Source: Paenibacillus sp. HGH0039
Lineage (GTDB): Bacteria > Bacillota > Bacilli > Paenibacillales > NBRC-103111
Direction: 5' to 3'
NCBI RefSeq assembly: GCF_000411255.1
Contig: NZ_KE150415.1
Coordinates: forward strand, 1 to 63,622
Length of the DNA: 63,622 bases
The stretch's first letter is position 1; each line of letters opens with the position of its first letter. Made by a program: the position numbers and the translations under genes. Under the pieces are notes generated by a model. That model saw only the letters and a program-made list of their open reading frames with translations. It had not been told where the DNA came from and did not search any database. Positions 21,548-29,515 of the stretch are shown here, one piece after another.

Positions 21548-22232
21548 CGTCTGAATAGATAGGTTTACCCGATACGTACGCCGCCACTTTCAGCATGGCA
21601 GGTCCGGTAGGGGTGGTGCCCTTCATGTTTAATTTATAGAACATCTTATCCAGATTTGCAAGATTTGACGTCCAGCCCGAATCCATTTCCACATCAGGAT
21701 CACCGTCATGCCGTCCCGGAAAATGAAAAACCGACAGTTCGCTTGTTCCGCTCCGCGCCTTGAGACTCAGCAGCAGATCGGAGATGGCCTCACGCACCGC
21801 CGCCATCTTCGGCTTCATGCTGGCGCTGGCATCCACCAGCAGCGCGACGCGGAGGGAACCGCTCTCCGCAAGCTCGTCTATGACGCGCACGACCTCGGAG
21901 CGCTGTGCAGGAGGCAGCTCGGTCATGTCCCCGCTGCCGAGTATGCTCTGCAGCTCCCGGCTGACCGCCTGCTGCACCGTCTGCGTCACGGTCTTGCGCG
22001 TCATCATCTGCACGGTCTGCGACAGCTGCTGCGGGGTTGCGATCCGGCTCATGCCGCCTCCGGCTTTCGCAATCTCGCGGATTTCCTCGGCACCGAGCAG
22101 GCCGAGCTCGCCCTGGTCAACGACACCGATCACGTTGACGGTAATGCCTTCCGCGCGGGCTTCCGCCGCAGCGGCCGCCGGGCTGATTCCGACGTTCGAA
22201 CAGCCGTCGGTGATTAGTAGGATCTGTTTCAT
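21513..22232 (-). CDS. von Willebrand factor A-domain protein (YabS-like)
   Basis: A 239-residue cytoplasmic protein with a VWA fold. The metal-ion-dependent adhesion motif appears near the start as LLITDGCSN and again as LRVALLVDASASMKPKM (about 125-142), with the partner Thr in KGTTPTGPAML. The ATG at 22232 is chosen because GGAGG lies 8 bases upstream; a TTG 15 bases earlier is within that site. It lies between spoIIE and the kinase gene, as yabS does in B. subtilis, and its end overlaps the kinase start. Specific function is not known to me. Confidence 0.85.
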   Translation of the reverse strand: MKQILLITDGCSNVGISPAAAAAEARAEGITVNVIGVVDQGELGLLGAEEIREIAKAGGGMSRIATPQQLSQTVQMMTRKTVTQTVQQAVSRELQSILGSGDMTELPPAQRSEVVRVIDELAESGSLRVALLVDASASMKPKMAAVREAISDLLLSLKARSGTSELSVFHFPGRHDGDPDVEMDSGWTSNLANLDKMFYKLNMKGTTPTGPAMLKVAAYVSGKPIYSDDEDGMLRDYVV

Positions 22233-22354
22233 CTCTTCCGCCTCCAACCTATGAATGTTCTTACTAGTTTCGCCAAGTCTGCGAGATTCTAATCATAGGG
22301 GGGAAAAATTAGAGGCTGGTCGCCCGGTCGATCGAGTGGCGGGACCTTTTCAAG

Positions 22355-22391
22355 AAAAAGCAGCGGGGCACCCGTTAGGATACTCCGCTGC
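22355..22391 (-). terminator. Intrinsic terminator after spoIIE
   Basis: On the minus strand a long stem (GCAGCGG-GTATCC pairing with GGGTGC-CCGCTGC, one internal mismatch, loop TAAC) is followed by TTTTTC. It lies about 85 bases past the spoIIE stop, so the VWA gene needs its own promoter or read-through. Confidence 0.8.
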
Positions 22392-22475
22392 ACGGCTGCA
22401 TTTGTCGAATTTCAGCATTCGGCCTCCTTTCAATTCATAAACTGGCAGGTCACCGTTCTATCGTTATCGGGGCGC

Positions 22476-24968
22476 TCAGCTCACCACCTTCGGCCGCTCG
22501 ATCCGGTTAACGCCTGGCCAGCGGAAAGTTGCCCATTCCGGCTGATGCTTCTCGACACGCGCCGCGACCACGGTCATGTCGTCGATAATCTCCCCGTGGT
22601 GGCAGCGCATAACACGATCAAGCAGTCTATCGGCAAAGTCCTGAGGAATGTCCGTATCGATTTCCTGAATCACCCGCTTCATCCAGATTTCTTTGTTGAC
22701 CGCATGCCCGGGTGCGTCGTAAATGCCGTCAGTCATCATAATCAGCAGGTCGCCGTGCTGAAGAGATCGCGACAGCAAGTCCACTTCGATGTCCTGCAGA
22801 ATGCCGACCGGCAGGTTGTTAGCCATCACCGGAATCACTTCGCTGCCTCTTTTAATGAAGCTCGGTGTGGACCCGATTTTCATAAAGGTCGTCTCTGCGC
22901 TGTACAAATCAATTAGAGCCATATCCACCGTCGCATACACTTCGTCGGAAGAACGCAGAAGCAGAACGGAGTTGACCGATTTGATCGCGATTTTCTCGTC
23001 CATGCCCGATTGAAGAAGCTGCTGCAAAATAGTAAGCGCAGCCGAGCTTTCCGCCCTGGCCCTCTCGCCGTTGCCCATTCCGTCGCTCAGCGCCACGACG
23101 AATTTGCCATTGCCCAGCTCCGCTACGGAAAAACTGTCCCCGGACAGCAGTTCTCCGCCTTTGGCTGCTCCCGCGATTCCCGTTTCCACTTCGAATTCTT
23201 TGGCCGAGCCGAACAATACCGTGCTGTAGCCTTCACCCCTCGGGAGCATTTCCTCATTTTTCACCGCAATATGTTCCCCGAGAATTTCACTTAACAGAGG
23301 CGCTATGATTTTGCGGCACTCATCGAAGCCTTTTGTATATTGGTGGATGATCTCGATCTCCACGTTACCTTCGTCCAGCGAAATAACATCAATGCTGTGT
23401 ATGGAAAGCCCGAGATCCTCCAGCGCCTGACGAATCTGCTCCTCCTGCAGAAAGAGTTCCTGGCCCTCCCGCTTGATCTCCTTCGCCAAATCCTCCATGA
23501 CCTGGGACACACCGCTTAATTGATCCGCCACAATCTGACGGCTGTCCGAAATCTGCTTTTTCCAGTGCATATCATTCTGATACTTCGCATACTGGTTTTT
23601 CATAACATCCAGTACCTGATCCGGCTTCGTACAGGCCTGCCTCCAGTCTATCGGAATCTGCTTCCGCGAGAAATTCGGATTCAGCTCGATTTCCGTCATC
23701 ATGCTCGTCATAAACTGATACGTTTGATAGAAACGCTGGTCCCAACAGCGGACCCGCTTCGGGCACATCTGGCAGGTCTGGCAGGAAACGGCCTCCATGA
23801 AATGGCTGATCTCCTCTTCCTTAGGTACCGGCTGGCTCTCGACCGTAAGCTGTTTGAAACTCCGGGCCAACTGCATAAACACCTGTGAAAACTGCTCGAC
23901 CCGGCCGGCCGTAATATCCCTGACGCGTTTGGCGTAATCCTGCTGGGATTTGAGGTTCTCCTGGGTACCCGGCACGTATTTGGCCAGCGTCTGGAGAACG
24001 CTCTTGGGTGTGAGCAGGAAAAGCGCTACCGCCGCAACGGATTCCCAGGTGGAGTTCATGACTTCCCCCTGCGTCCCGATATAAATGGAGAGGATCGACG
24101 AGCCGAGCAGCATGCCGAAGGCTACCGCCATCCGTCTGCCTTCCTTCAGCAGGCCCGCCAGCATGCCCGAAAAGGCCAGCAAACTCATCTGGTAAATCGC
24201 ATTGGTATTGGCGAGACTTAAGATAAGACCCGTCACCACACCGACCGAGGCTCCGAACGGCGCTCCGCCCACCAGTGCGAATAACAGAATCAGGTAACGG
24301 GAGACAACGTGCTCGACCGTAACCGGTCCGAGCGTCCAGCCCACGGTGCCGGTCATCATGGACGCCAGCAGAATGATCAGACAAATGATCTCCTCATGCT
24401 TGAGCTGATAATTTTTGCGGGTCAGCGTGAAGACGGGGACCGCTTGTACAAAAATAAGCGTAAGCACCAGACTCAGCACCGATTCCACTCCTGTCATTGT
24501 CAAGGAGTACCAGGAGAGGTCCGAGCTGACCAAGTGAGCGAACATCTGCACGAGCAGCGTTGTGATGAAGACGAGCACCGGCGCCAGGGAGATATCCGAG
24601 CGCTCGTATTTCTCCAATCCTTTCTGGATGAGGAGAAACACGATCATCTCGGTCAGGATAAACCCGCTCTGAGGTTGTACGGCCAGTAAACTTCCGGCAA
24701 ATAGAAACACACCTGTCCATAGAAGCAAATCACGGCGCTGGAAATACATGACCGCAAAAAAAGCTATCGAAAACGGAGCAAGCTCCTCAAGGATCATGGC
24801 TCTCCCCAGCAGAAAGGCCATCAGCAGGAGCAGGATAGACCATTTCTTGGCTACAAACGATTGAATGAGTCTGTTTTCCGCCACTCTGCCCTGAGCTGCC
24901 GATTTCGTCCGCTGCACCGCGCCTGCCCATTGCAGACCGATGGAAAGTGCACCATTTCGTTTTTCCAT
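22476..24968 (-). CDS. spoIIE: Stage II sporulation protein E (PP2C phosphatase)
   Basis: Dephosphorylates SpoIIAA to activate sigma-F in the forespore and takes part in polar division. The 830-residue product has the known architecture: about ten N-terminal membrane segments (40-330), a central oligomerisation region (330-590) with a Cys cluster CQTCQMCPKRVRC, and a C-terminal PP2C domain with VVALSDGMGNGERA (about 617-630) and LLIMMTDGIYDAPG (about 748-761) holding the metal-binding Asp residues. It is preceded by a promoter of Spo0A-dependent type and followed by a terminator. Confidence 0.97.
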   Translation of the reverse strand: MEKRNGALSIGLQWAGAVQRTKSAAQGRVAENRLIQSFVAKKWSILLLLMAFLLGRAMILEELAPFSIAFFAVMYFQRRDLLLWTGVFLFAGSLLAVQPQSGFILTEMIVFLLIQKGLEKYERSDISLAPVLVFITTLLVQMFAHLVSSDLSWYSLTMTGVESVLSLVLTLIFVQAVPVFTLTRKNYQLKHEEIICLIILLASMMTGTVGWTLGPVTVEHVVSRYLILLFALVGGAPFGASVGVVTGLILSLANTNAIYQMSLLAFSGMLAGLLKEGRRMAVAFGMLLGSSILSIYIGTQGEVMNSTWESVAAVALFLLTPKSVLQTLAKYVPGTQENLKSQQDYAKRVRDITAGRVEQFSQVFMQLARSFKQLTVESQPVPKEEEISHFMEAVSCQTCQMCPKRVRCWDQRFYQTYQFMTSMMTEIELNPNFSRKQIPIDWRQACTKPDQVLDVMKNQYAKYQNDMHWKKQISDSRQIVADQLSGVSQVMEDLAKEIKREGQELFLQEEQIRQALEDLGLSIHSIDVISLDEGNVEIEIIHQYTKGFDECRKIIAPLLSEILGEHIAVKNEEMLPRGEGYSTVLFGSAKEFEVETGIAGAAKGGELLSGDSFSVAELGNGKFVVALSDGMGNGERARAESSAALTILQQLLQSGMDEKIAIKSVNSVLLLRSSDEVYATVDMALIDLYSAETTFMKIGSTPSFIKRGSEVIPVMANNLPVGILQDIEVDLLSRSLQHGDLLIMMTDGIYDAPGHAVNKEIWMKRVIQEIDTDIPQDFADRLLDRVMRCHHGEIIDDMTVVAARVEKHQPEWATFRWPGVNRIERPKVVS

Positions 24969-25001
24969 GTTCAGACACCACCATTTCTCTTAGTGGTGTT
25001 T

Positions 25002-25034
25002 ATTATAGGTGGGTTCTATCATAGATTTTGTCAC
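25002..25034 (-). promoter_or_regulatory. spoIIE promoter with long spacer (Spo0A-dependent type)
   Basis: On the minus strand the -10 TATAAT (25002-25007) is 21 bases from GTGACA (25029-25034). This long spacing matches Spo0A-activated sigma-A promoters such as B. subtilis spoIIE and spoIIG. Near-consensus Spo0A boxes lie at 25027-25033 (TGACAAA) and 25061-25067 (TGTCGGA), each one mismatch from TGNCGAA. A 10-base inverted repeat (ACCAC/GTGGT) lies between the promoter and the start codon. Confidence 0.65.
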
Positions 25035-25231
25035 AATGAGTTACTAGAGTTTAAGAAATTTCCGACAAAAAAAGGGGGCCTGTCAGGTCGGCGCGAATGC
25101 CTACCCCATGGGGGCTTGGCTTCTCCCTTCCGAACAACCGTTCCGAAGCGGCGGGAGCTTGTCTCCGGTAAATGGGATGCGTATGCGGTAAGGTTGTGTC
25201 GATTCCCCGAATAACCGCATGTTAATCGACG

Positions 25232-25266
25232 CAAAAAAACCACATCCGCCGAAACGGAATGTGGTT
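25232..25266 (-). terminator. Intrinsic terminator after the S1-domain gene
   Basis: The minus strand has an inverted repeat AACCACAT...ATGTGGTT with further pairing of CCG/CGG, followed by a seven-base T-run, about 35 bases after the stop codon. The 200 bases between here and the spoIIE promoter show no gene; B. subtilis has tRNA genes at this place and I see none. Confidence 0.85.
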
Positions 25267-25299
25267 GTAAATTTGTGTAAATAGTAGAGCGAGGAACAA

Positions 25300-25782
25300 T
25301 TAGTCGCGGCGTCCGCCACGTCCGCCACGCTTGGAGTCCTGCTTCTTCAGCGAAGAAATGCGCTCTTCACTGTCCTTGAGGAAACGGTTCATCTTGTCTT
25401 CGAAAGACAATTTGCCGGGTGCGTTACGGAAGCCGCCACCGCGTCCGCCGCGGTCTCCACGGTTACCGAATCCGCCACGATCTCCGGAACGAGGGGAGTC
25501 GAACTTGCCATTGCCTTGTCTTTCAGGGCGAGCAGGTTCAGCGGGCTTTTCAATCGTCTGCTTGATGGATAAGCCGATTTTCCCGTCCTTGTCCACGTTG
25601 ATGACCTTGACCAGAACCTTGTCTTCCAGCTTGAGATGGTCGTTGACATCCTTCACGTAGTTGTCGGCAATCTCCGAGATATGCACCAATCCGGTGACAC
25701 CTTGTTCAAGCTCGACAAATGCCCCAAAGTGAGTGATCCCGGTCACTCTTCCTTCTAATTTGCTGCCCACTTCTATTGCCAT
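25300..25782 (-). CDS. S1-domain RNA-binding protein (YabR-like) with RGG tail
   Basis: A 160-residue protein with an N-terminal S1 domain (about 1-75: MAIEVGSKLEGRVTGITHFG, VHISEIADNYVKDVNDHLK, KDGKIGLSIKQ) followed by a Gly/Arg-rich low-complexity tail (about 95-125, several RGG repeats) and a second basic patch RGGRGGRRD at the end. It is longer than B. subtilis YabR (128) because of this tail. The ATG at 25782 is chosen at the start of the S1 domain; GGAGG is 13 bases away. It presumably binds RNA or ribosomes; its target is unknown. Confidence 0.88.
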   Translation of the reverse strand: MAIEVGSKLEGRVTGITHFGAFVELEQGVTGLVHISEIADNYVKDVNDHLKLEDKVLVKVINVDKDGKIGLSIKQTIEKPAEPARPERQGNGKFDSPRSGDRGGFGNRGDRGGRGGGFRNAPGKLSFEDKMNRFLKDSEERISSLKKQDSKRGGRGGRRD

Positions 25783-25888
25783 AAAATACAATGTTCCTCC
25801 CTTAAATTGTTCAAAAGAATGGCTATGCCGATTATACCCCATTGCTGAATAGACGGTCAACATGGAGAAAAGCCCAAATAATCCGATT

Positions 25889-26230
25889 TTACGGATTTTG
25901 TGATTTGGACGTCGGTATAAAAAAACGCGTTTCTCCTTCGCGGGCATAATTCAACTCGCTGCGGATGACTTGCTCCAAATACTCAGGGTCGTGCAAACGG
26001 GCAATCTCCTGCTGAAGGTCCGCTTTACGCTTCTGTTCATCGGTTAACTCCTGTTTGATCTGCTGCATTTCTGCACGCTTCTCGCTGATCTTGCCATGTT
26101 GTCCCCAGAATGTAACTCCCGCCCACGTCAGAAAACCGAGCAGAATGACGGCGGCAATACGGAATCTGCGGCGCGTGCCTTTGCTATTCGATTTAGGTTG
26201 CGTCTGCGTTGATTTGGGTGGAACAGGCAT
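25889..26230 (-). CDS. divIC: Septum formation protein DivIC (FtsB family)
   Basis: Bitopic division protein that forms a complex with DivIB and FtsL. The 113-residue product has a basic, Ser/Thr-rich cytoplasmic tail, one membrane segment (about 24-42, FRIAAVILLGFLTWAGVTFWG), and an extracellular coiled coil (about 50-80, EMQQIKQELTDEQKRKADLQQEI) with the family end EYLEQVIRSELNYAREGE. The ATG at 26230 has AGGAGG 11 bases upstream; an ATG 33 bases earlier lacks one. It follows the yabP-yabQ pair. Confidence 0.88.
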   Translation of the reverse strand: MPVPPKSTQTQPKSNSKGTRRRFRIAAVILLGFLTWAGVTFWGQHGKISEKRAEMQQIKQELTDEQKRKADLQQEIARLHDPEYLEQVIRSELNYAREGETRFFIPTSKSQNP

Positions 26231-26285
26231 TAATCTCTGAGCCTCCTGATCGTGCAGGGCCATATACAGTTCGACCCATGCCTGG

Positions 26286-26867
26286 TTACTTACCCTTGCG
26301 GAACCACTTCTGAAACAGCTGCTTTAAAAAATTTACCCACCGCAGCACTCGGGCAGGTACCCGTAAATGCTTGTACAGGGGACGTGTCAGCCAAAGCAGC
26401 AGTTTCCACATAGGGTAAACCAATTGTACCACAACTCGGAACAGGAACATAGCCAGCGCCGCCAAAAAGCCCAGCAGCACCCAGGCCAGCTTGTATAACC
26501 CGATCGCAGGCTTGATAAAGAGCAGCGTAAACATTCGCCTGAAAAAGCGGAGGAGCCATTTAACGGCCCGGATCAGGACCGCAATAACCTTACGGACGGT
26601 ACGACTCAGCGTCATCATGTAAACCAGCAGGCCGATAATTAACCCGACAAAGACGAAGAATCGGACTTGTCCCTGATTGCTGTGCACGAGCGTCCCGAAC
26701 ACGCAGACGGTCGCCGTAATCCAGTAAACCACATCCGCAAGCGGGAAAGTCCAGCGCGGCAGCCGCAGCTGCACGAACACCACCCGGAAGGCGTCGTAGA
26801 GCATCCCTAGCCCCATCCCGCTGACGAACATGAACCACAAGGTTATAAACTGGACGTTCAGTGTCAC
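26286..26867 (-). CDS. yabQ: Spore cortex biosynthesis membrane protein YabQ
   Basis: Mother-cell membrane protein needed for cortex formation. The 193-residue product has four or five membrane segments (about 5-25, 38-57, 65-85, 115-150) and the family start MTLNVQFITLWFMFVSGMGLGMLYDAFRVVF. The C terminus is strongly basic. Its GTG start overlaps the yabP stop by 4 bases (GTGA), so the two are coupled. Confidence 0.9.
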   Translation of the reverse strand: MTLNVQFITLWFMFVSGMGLGMLYDAFRVVFVQLRLPRWTFPLADVVYWITATVCVFGTLVHSNQGQVRFFVFVGLIIGLLVYMMTLSRTVRKVIAVLIRAVKWLLRFFRRMFTLLFIKPAIGLYKLAWVLLGFLAALAMFLFRVVVQLVYPMWKLLLWLTRPLYKHLRVPARVLRWVNFLKQLFQKWFRKGK

Positions 26868-27145
26868 TTGAACAGCTTACCCAGAAATCCCTTGTTTTTC
26901 TCCGGGGAATTTGCGTCCACATAAGACAAGGCGTTGACGTATCCTTCTATCGCCACCAGTCCCTGCTCCAGACTCAAATTCTTGATATGCAGATTCTGGC
27001 CCTTAATGAGCAGAAACCCGCAGTCCGTCTCCAGCAAAAATTCCTCACTGTCAAAGCTCTCCACATTCTTCACCCCGGAGATCTCGAGCAGCTTGCGGTT
27101 GAGCATTTTCACTTCCTGCCGTTTGGTCTTTCCGGCCTCCATCAT
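26864..27145 (-). CDS. yabP: Spore morphogenesis protein YabP
   Basis: A 93-residue sporulation protein of the YabP/YqfC family, required together with YabQ for cortex assembly. The family core is clear: LNRKLLEISGVKNVESFDSEEFLLET, GFLLIKGQNLHIKNLSLEQG and IEGYVNALSY. It follows the hbs-rqcP terminator, so it needs its own promoter, probably sigma-E; no convincing sigma-E elements are seen in the 75-base gap. The first of two adjacent ATG codons is used, with a GGGGGG stretch upstream. Confidence 0.92.
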   Translation of the reverse strand: MMEAGKTKRQEVKMLNRKLLEISGVKNVESFDSEEFLLETDCGFLLIKGQNLHIKNLSLEQGLVAIEGYVNALSYVDANSPEKNKGFLGKLFK

Positions 27146-27221
27146 GGCGAGTCCCCCCTACAGCTTTTCCTACCACTACGATATGGGGGGATGTCCGTTT
27201 TTAGAACACCCGGAAACACGT

Positions 27222-27264
27222 AAAAAAGAGGCCTAAGTCGGCATAAGCCGCCTTTCAGCCTCTT
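27222..27264 (-). terminator. Intrinsic terminator after rqcP
   Basis: The minus strand carries AAGAGGC ... GCCTCTT with an inner GGC/GCC stem, followed by a T-run, immediately after the rqcP stop. It separates the housekeeping hbs-rqcP unit from the sporulation genes yabP-yabQ. Confidence 0.8.
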
Positions 27265-27266
27265 GG

Positions 27267-27527
27267 TTATCCGTTATTCGCTTCTTCCCGCAGAAGCGTG
27301 TACATATGAGCCGCATCCTCTTTACGAGTCGACTCCGTCAGCTGTTCCACGCGAACGGTCACTTTCTTCTGCCCGAATTGAATGGTAAGCTCGTCGCCTA
27401 CTTTCAACGTCGAGCTCGGTTTCGCATCCCGCCCGTTGATCCAGACACGCCCCTGATCGGAGACGTCTTTGGCCACCGTACGGCGTTTGATCAGCCGGGA
27501 TACTTTTAAAAACTTGTCGAGTCTCAT
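27267..27527 (-). CDS. rqcP: S4-domain ribosome quality-control factor RqcP (YabO, Hsp15-like)
   Basis: Works with RqcH on obstructed 50S subunits to add C-terminal poly-alanine tails to stalled peptides. The 86-residue product is an S4 RNA-binding domain, MRLDKFLKVSRLIKRRTVAKD followed by GRVWINGRDAKPSSTLKVGD, plus a short tail. Its ATG overlaps the hbs stop by one base (TAATG), so it is translated by coupling from the abundant HU message. Confidence 0.93.
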   Translation of the reverse strand: MRLDKFLKVSRLIKRRTVAKDVSDQGRVWINGRDAKPSSTLKVGDELTIQFGQKKVTVRVEQLTESTRKEDAAHMYTLLREEANNG

Positions 27528-27799
27528 TATTTTACGGCTTCTTTAAGCTTGTTGCCCGCTTTAAAAGCAGGAACATTCGATTCCGGAATAGAAATTTCTT
27601 GACCGGTTTGCGGGTTGCGGCCCGTACGTCCGGAGCGTTTGCGGGTTTCGAATGTACCGAAGCCGATCAGCTGAACTTTATCTCCTGTGGACAGCGCGTC
27701 CGTAATTTCACCGAGGAAAGAGTTAAGGACGGTTTCCACGTCTTTCTTGGTGAGTCCGCTCTTTGTGGAAATGTTGTTGATCAGATCTGTTTTGTTCAT
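27527..27799 (-). CDS. hbs: Nucleoid protein HU
   Basis: Small histone-like DNA-binding protein. The 90-residue product begins MNKTDLINNISTKSGLTKKDVE and holds the family signature GFGTFETRKRSGRTGRNPQTG (about 46-66) with the DNA-intercalating Pro in the NPQTG arm. The start at 27799 is preceded by AGGAGG at 10 bases. In B. subtilis hbs is elsewhere; here it sits between mazG and rqcP. Promoter not identified. Confidence 0.96.
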   Translation of the reverse strand: MNKTDLINNISTKSGLTKKDVETVLNSFLGEITDALSTGDKVQLIGFGTFETRKRSGRTGRNPQTGQEISIPESNVPAFKAGNKLKEAVK

Positions 27800-27913
27800 G
27801 ATTCGAATACCTCCTAAAGTGAATGACAATGTGTAGCTGGTTTTGAATCTCACAGGAAAGCCGCTTCCGAAACTAAGTATTCTTGCTCAGCTTGGGAAAT
27901 CCTGCTGAAAAAC

Positions 27914-29395
27914 CTACGTGGATTGAAGTTTTTTTGCTTCCTGCCACAATTCTTCCATCTCTGCCAAATCCGCCTCCGCCAGGGACTTGCCCCGGGCTTC
28001 CAGGCGCTCTTCGATGTACTGGAAACGGCGTACAAACTTGCGGTTAGTCGAAGCCAGCGCCTCTTCCGGATCGATTTTCAGGAAACGTGACAGATTGACG
28101 ACGGCGAAAAGCAGATCCCCGAGTTCGTCCAAGCGCTCTGCCGCGGCACCGTTTTCCATTGCTTCCTGCACTTCACCGAGTTCCTCAGTGATTTTGCCGA
28201 TCACTTCTCCGACCTCGGACCAGTCAAAACCGACAACAGCCGCTTTCTTCTGAAGCTTCAGGGCTTTCATCAGAGCCGGCAGATCCTTGGGCACTCCCGC
28301 CAAAGCAGACTGCTTCGAAGGGTCAATCCCTTTGCGGCGCTTCTCCTCGTCCTTCATCTGCTGCCAGTTGGCAAGAGCCTCTTCCGCATTTTCCGCTCCT
28401 TCCGTACCGAAAACGTGCGGATGACGGCGGATCAGCTTCTCGTTGAGACCCGCGATTACGTCATAGACGGTAAAAGCGCCGGTCTCCTCTTCCATCTGGG
28501 AATGGAGCATCACCTGCAGCAGCAGGTCACCGAGCTCCTCGCACATGTGGTCGGGGTCGTCCTCATCGATCGTCTCCAGCACCTCGTACGCTTCTTCGAT
28601 AAGATTTTTGCGGAGGCTGGCATGCGTCTGCTCGCGATCCCACGGGCAGCCTTCCGGGCTGCGGAGAATCGCCACAATTTCATGCAGCCGCTCCAATGTA
28701 CGGTTGCGGAGTTCGTCGCGGTCGCTGCGCGGCACCCATACAAGGGAGAGGTTGCCGTAGCCCTCGATCCGGTCGAGCTCGTAAAGAGGAACCCGGACAA
28801 CCCATTCTTCCCCCGCAACGCCAAGGGAGTGACCCGCAAAGACGGTGTAATCGTCCGGGTAAAGCTCCATCAGCGTAAGCTTCACATCCGACGCCGTAAA
28901 TGTATCGTACACTTGTCCGATAACCGTATGCAAGCGGGGGTTCAGCATGCCGGGCCGCAGGTCTGTCGCATCCAGAAGCTGCATCCCTTCGATAGGATCG
29001 AAGCCGAACCGGAGAAACGCCTGGTCGAGGAAGCTTTCCCCGCCCACGATCTCCAGCGGAATGCCCGCGTCCGGACATTTCGCTCTCAGCAGCTGCACGG
29101 TGTACTCGGCCACCATAGGATGTCCGGGAACGGCGTACACGACAGCCTCCCTACGGGCCGACTCCAGCAGTGAGGCCGCTATCGCTTCATACGTGTCGTC
29201 AAAGCGGTCCTTCGCTTCGTAAATCGCGTCAAAGGTCTCGTACCGGATCCCCTCCGCCCGGAGATAGGCGGCAACCGGGTGATGATCGGTGCGGAGAATC
29301 AGCTTCGGAGCCTGCTGCAAACGGCGCAGCACGCCGAGCGTGAGCTGGTTTTCGTCCCCGGAACCGAGTCCGAGAACCGTAATTCCTTGCGTCAT
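27914..29395 (-). CDS. mazG: Nucleoside triphosphate pyrophosphohydrolase MazG fused to a tetrapyrrole-methylase domain (YabN-type)
   Basis: House-cleaning NTPase that hydrolyses non-canonical NTPs. The 493-residue fusion has an N-terminal SAM-dependent methylase-type domain (about 1-220, ITVLGLGSGDENQLTLG and YAVPGHPMVAEYTVQLL) and two C-terminal MazG domains (about 230-350 and 370-480), the first with the metal-binding EEAYEVLETIDEDD and EELGDLLLQVMLHSQ motifs. The methylase domain role is not known to me. GGGAGG precedes the ATG; it lies downstream of the spoVB-like gene. Confidence 0.93.
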   Translation of the reverse strand: MTQGITVLGLGSGDENQLTLGVLRRLQQAPKLILRTDHHPVAAYLRAEGIRYETFDAIYEAKDRFDDTYEAIAASLLESARREAVVYAVPGHPMVAEYTVQLLRAKCPDAGIPLEIVGGESFLDQAFLRFGFDPIEGMQLLDATDLRPGMLNPRLHTVIGQVYDTFTASDVKLTLMELYPDDYTVFAGHSLGVAGEEWVVRVPLYELDRIEGYGNLSLVWVPRSDRDELRNRTLERLHEIVAILRSPEGCPWDREQTHASLRKNLIEEAYEVLETIDEDDPDHMCEELGDLLLQVMLHSQMEEETGAFTVYDVIAGLNEKLIRRHPHVFGTEGAENAEEALANWQQMKDEEKRRKGIDPSKQSALAGVPKDLPALMKALKLQKKAAVVGFDWSEVGEVIGKITEELGEVQEAMENGAAAERLDELGDLLFAVVNLSRFLKIDPEEALASTNRKFVRRFQYIEERLEARGKSLAEADLAEMEELWQEAKKLQST

Positions 29396-29486
29396 AGTCC
29401 TTGCCTCCCACGCATATTCCGGTTCCCGCTTATGCGGAGCCGGTTGATTCGCAGCTATTTTACGCCGAAACGGCGCGGTCTATCAC

Positions 29487-29515
29487 GGAGCGCGGCTCGC
29501 TCCTAGAGCCGCTCC
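29487..29515 (-). other. Hairpin at the spoVB-like stop codon
   Basis: A near-perfect 29-base inverted repeat (GGAGCG ... CGCTCC with inner GCTC/GAGC) spans the stop codon of the spoVB-like gene. It lacks a T-run, so it is probably a stability or coupling element rather than a terminator. Confidence 0.35.

Noticed and set aside
24969-25299. tRNA genes expected between the S1-domain gene and spoIIE
   Set aside because: B. subtilis has tRNA genes here, but no T-loop (GGTTCGAATCC-like) or acceptor pairing was found on either strand.
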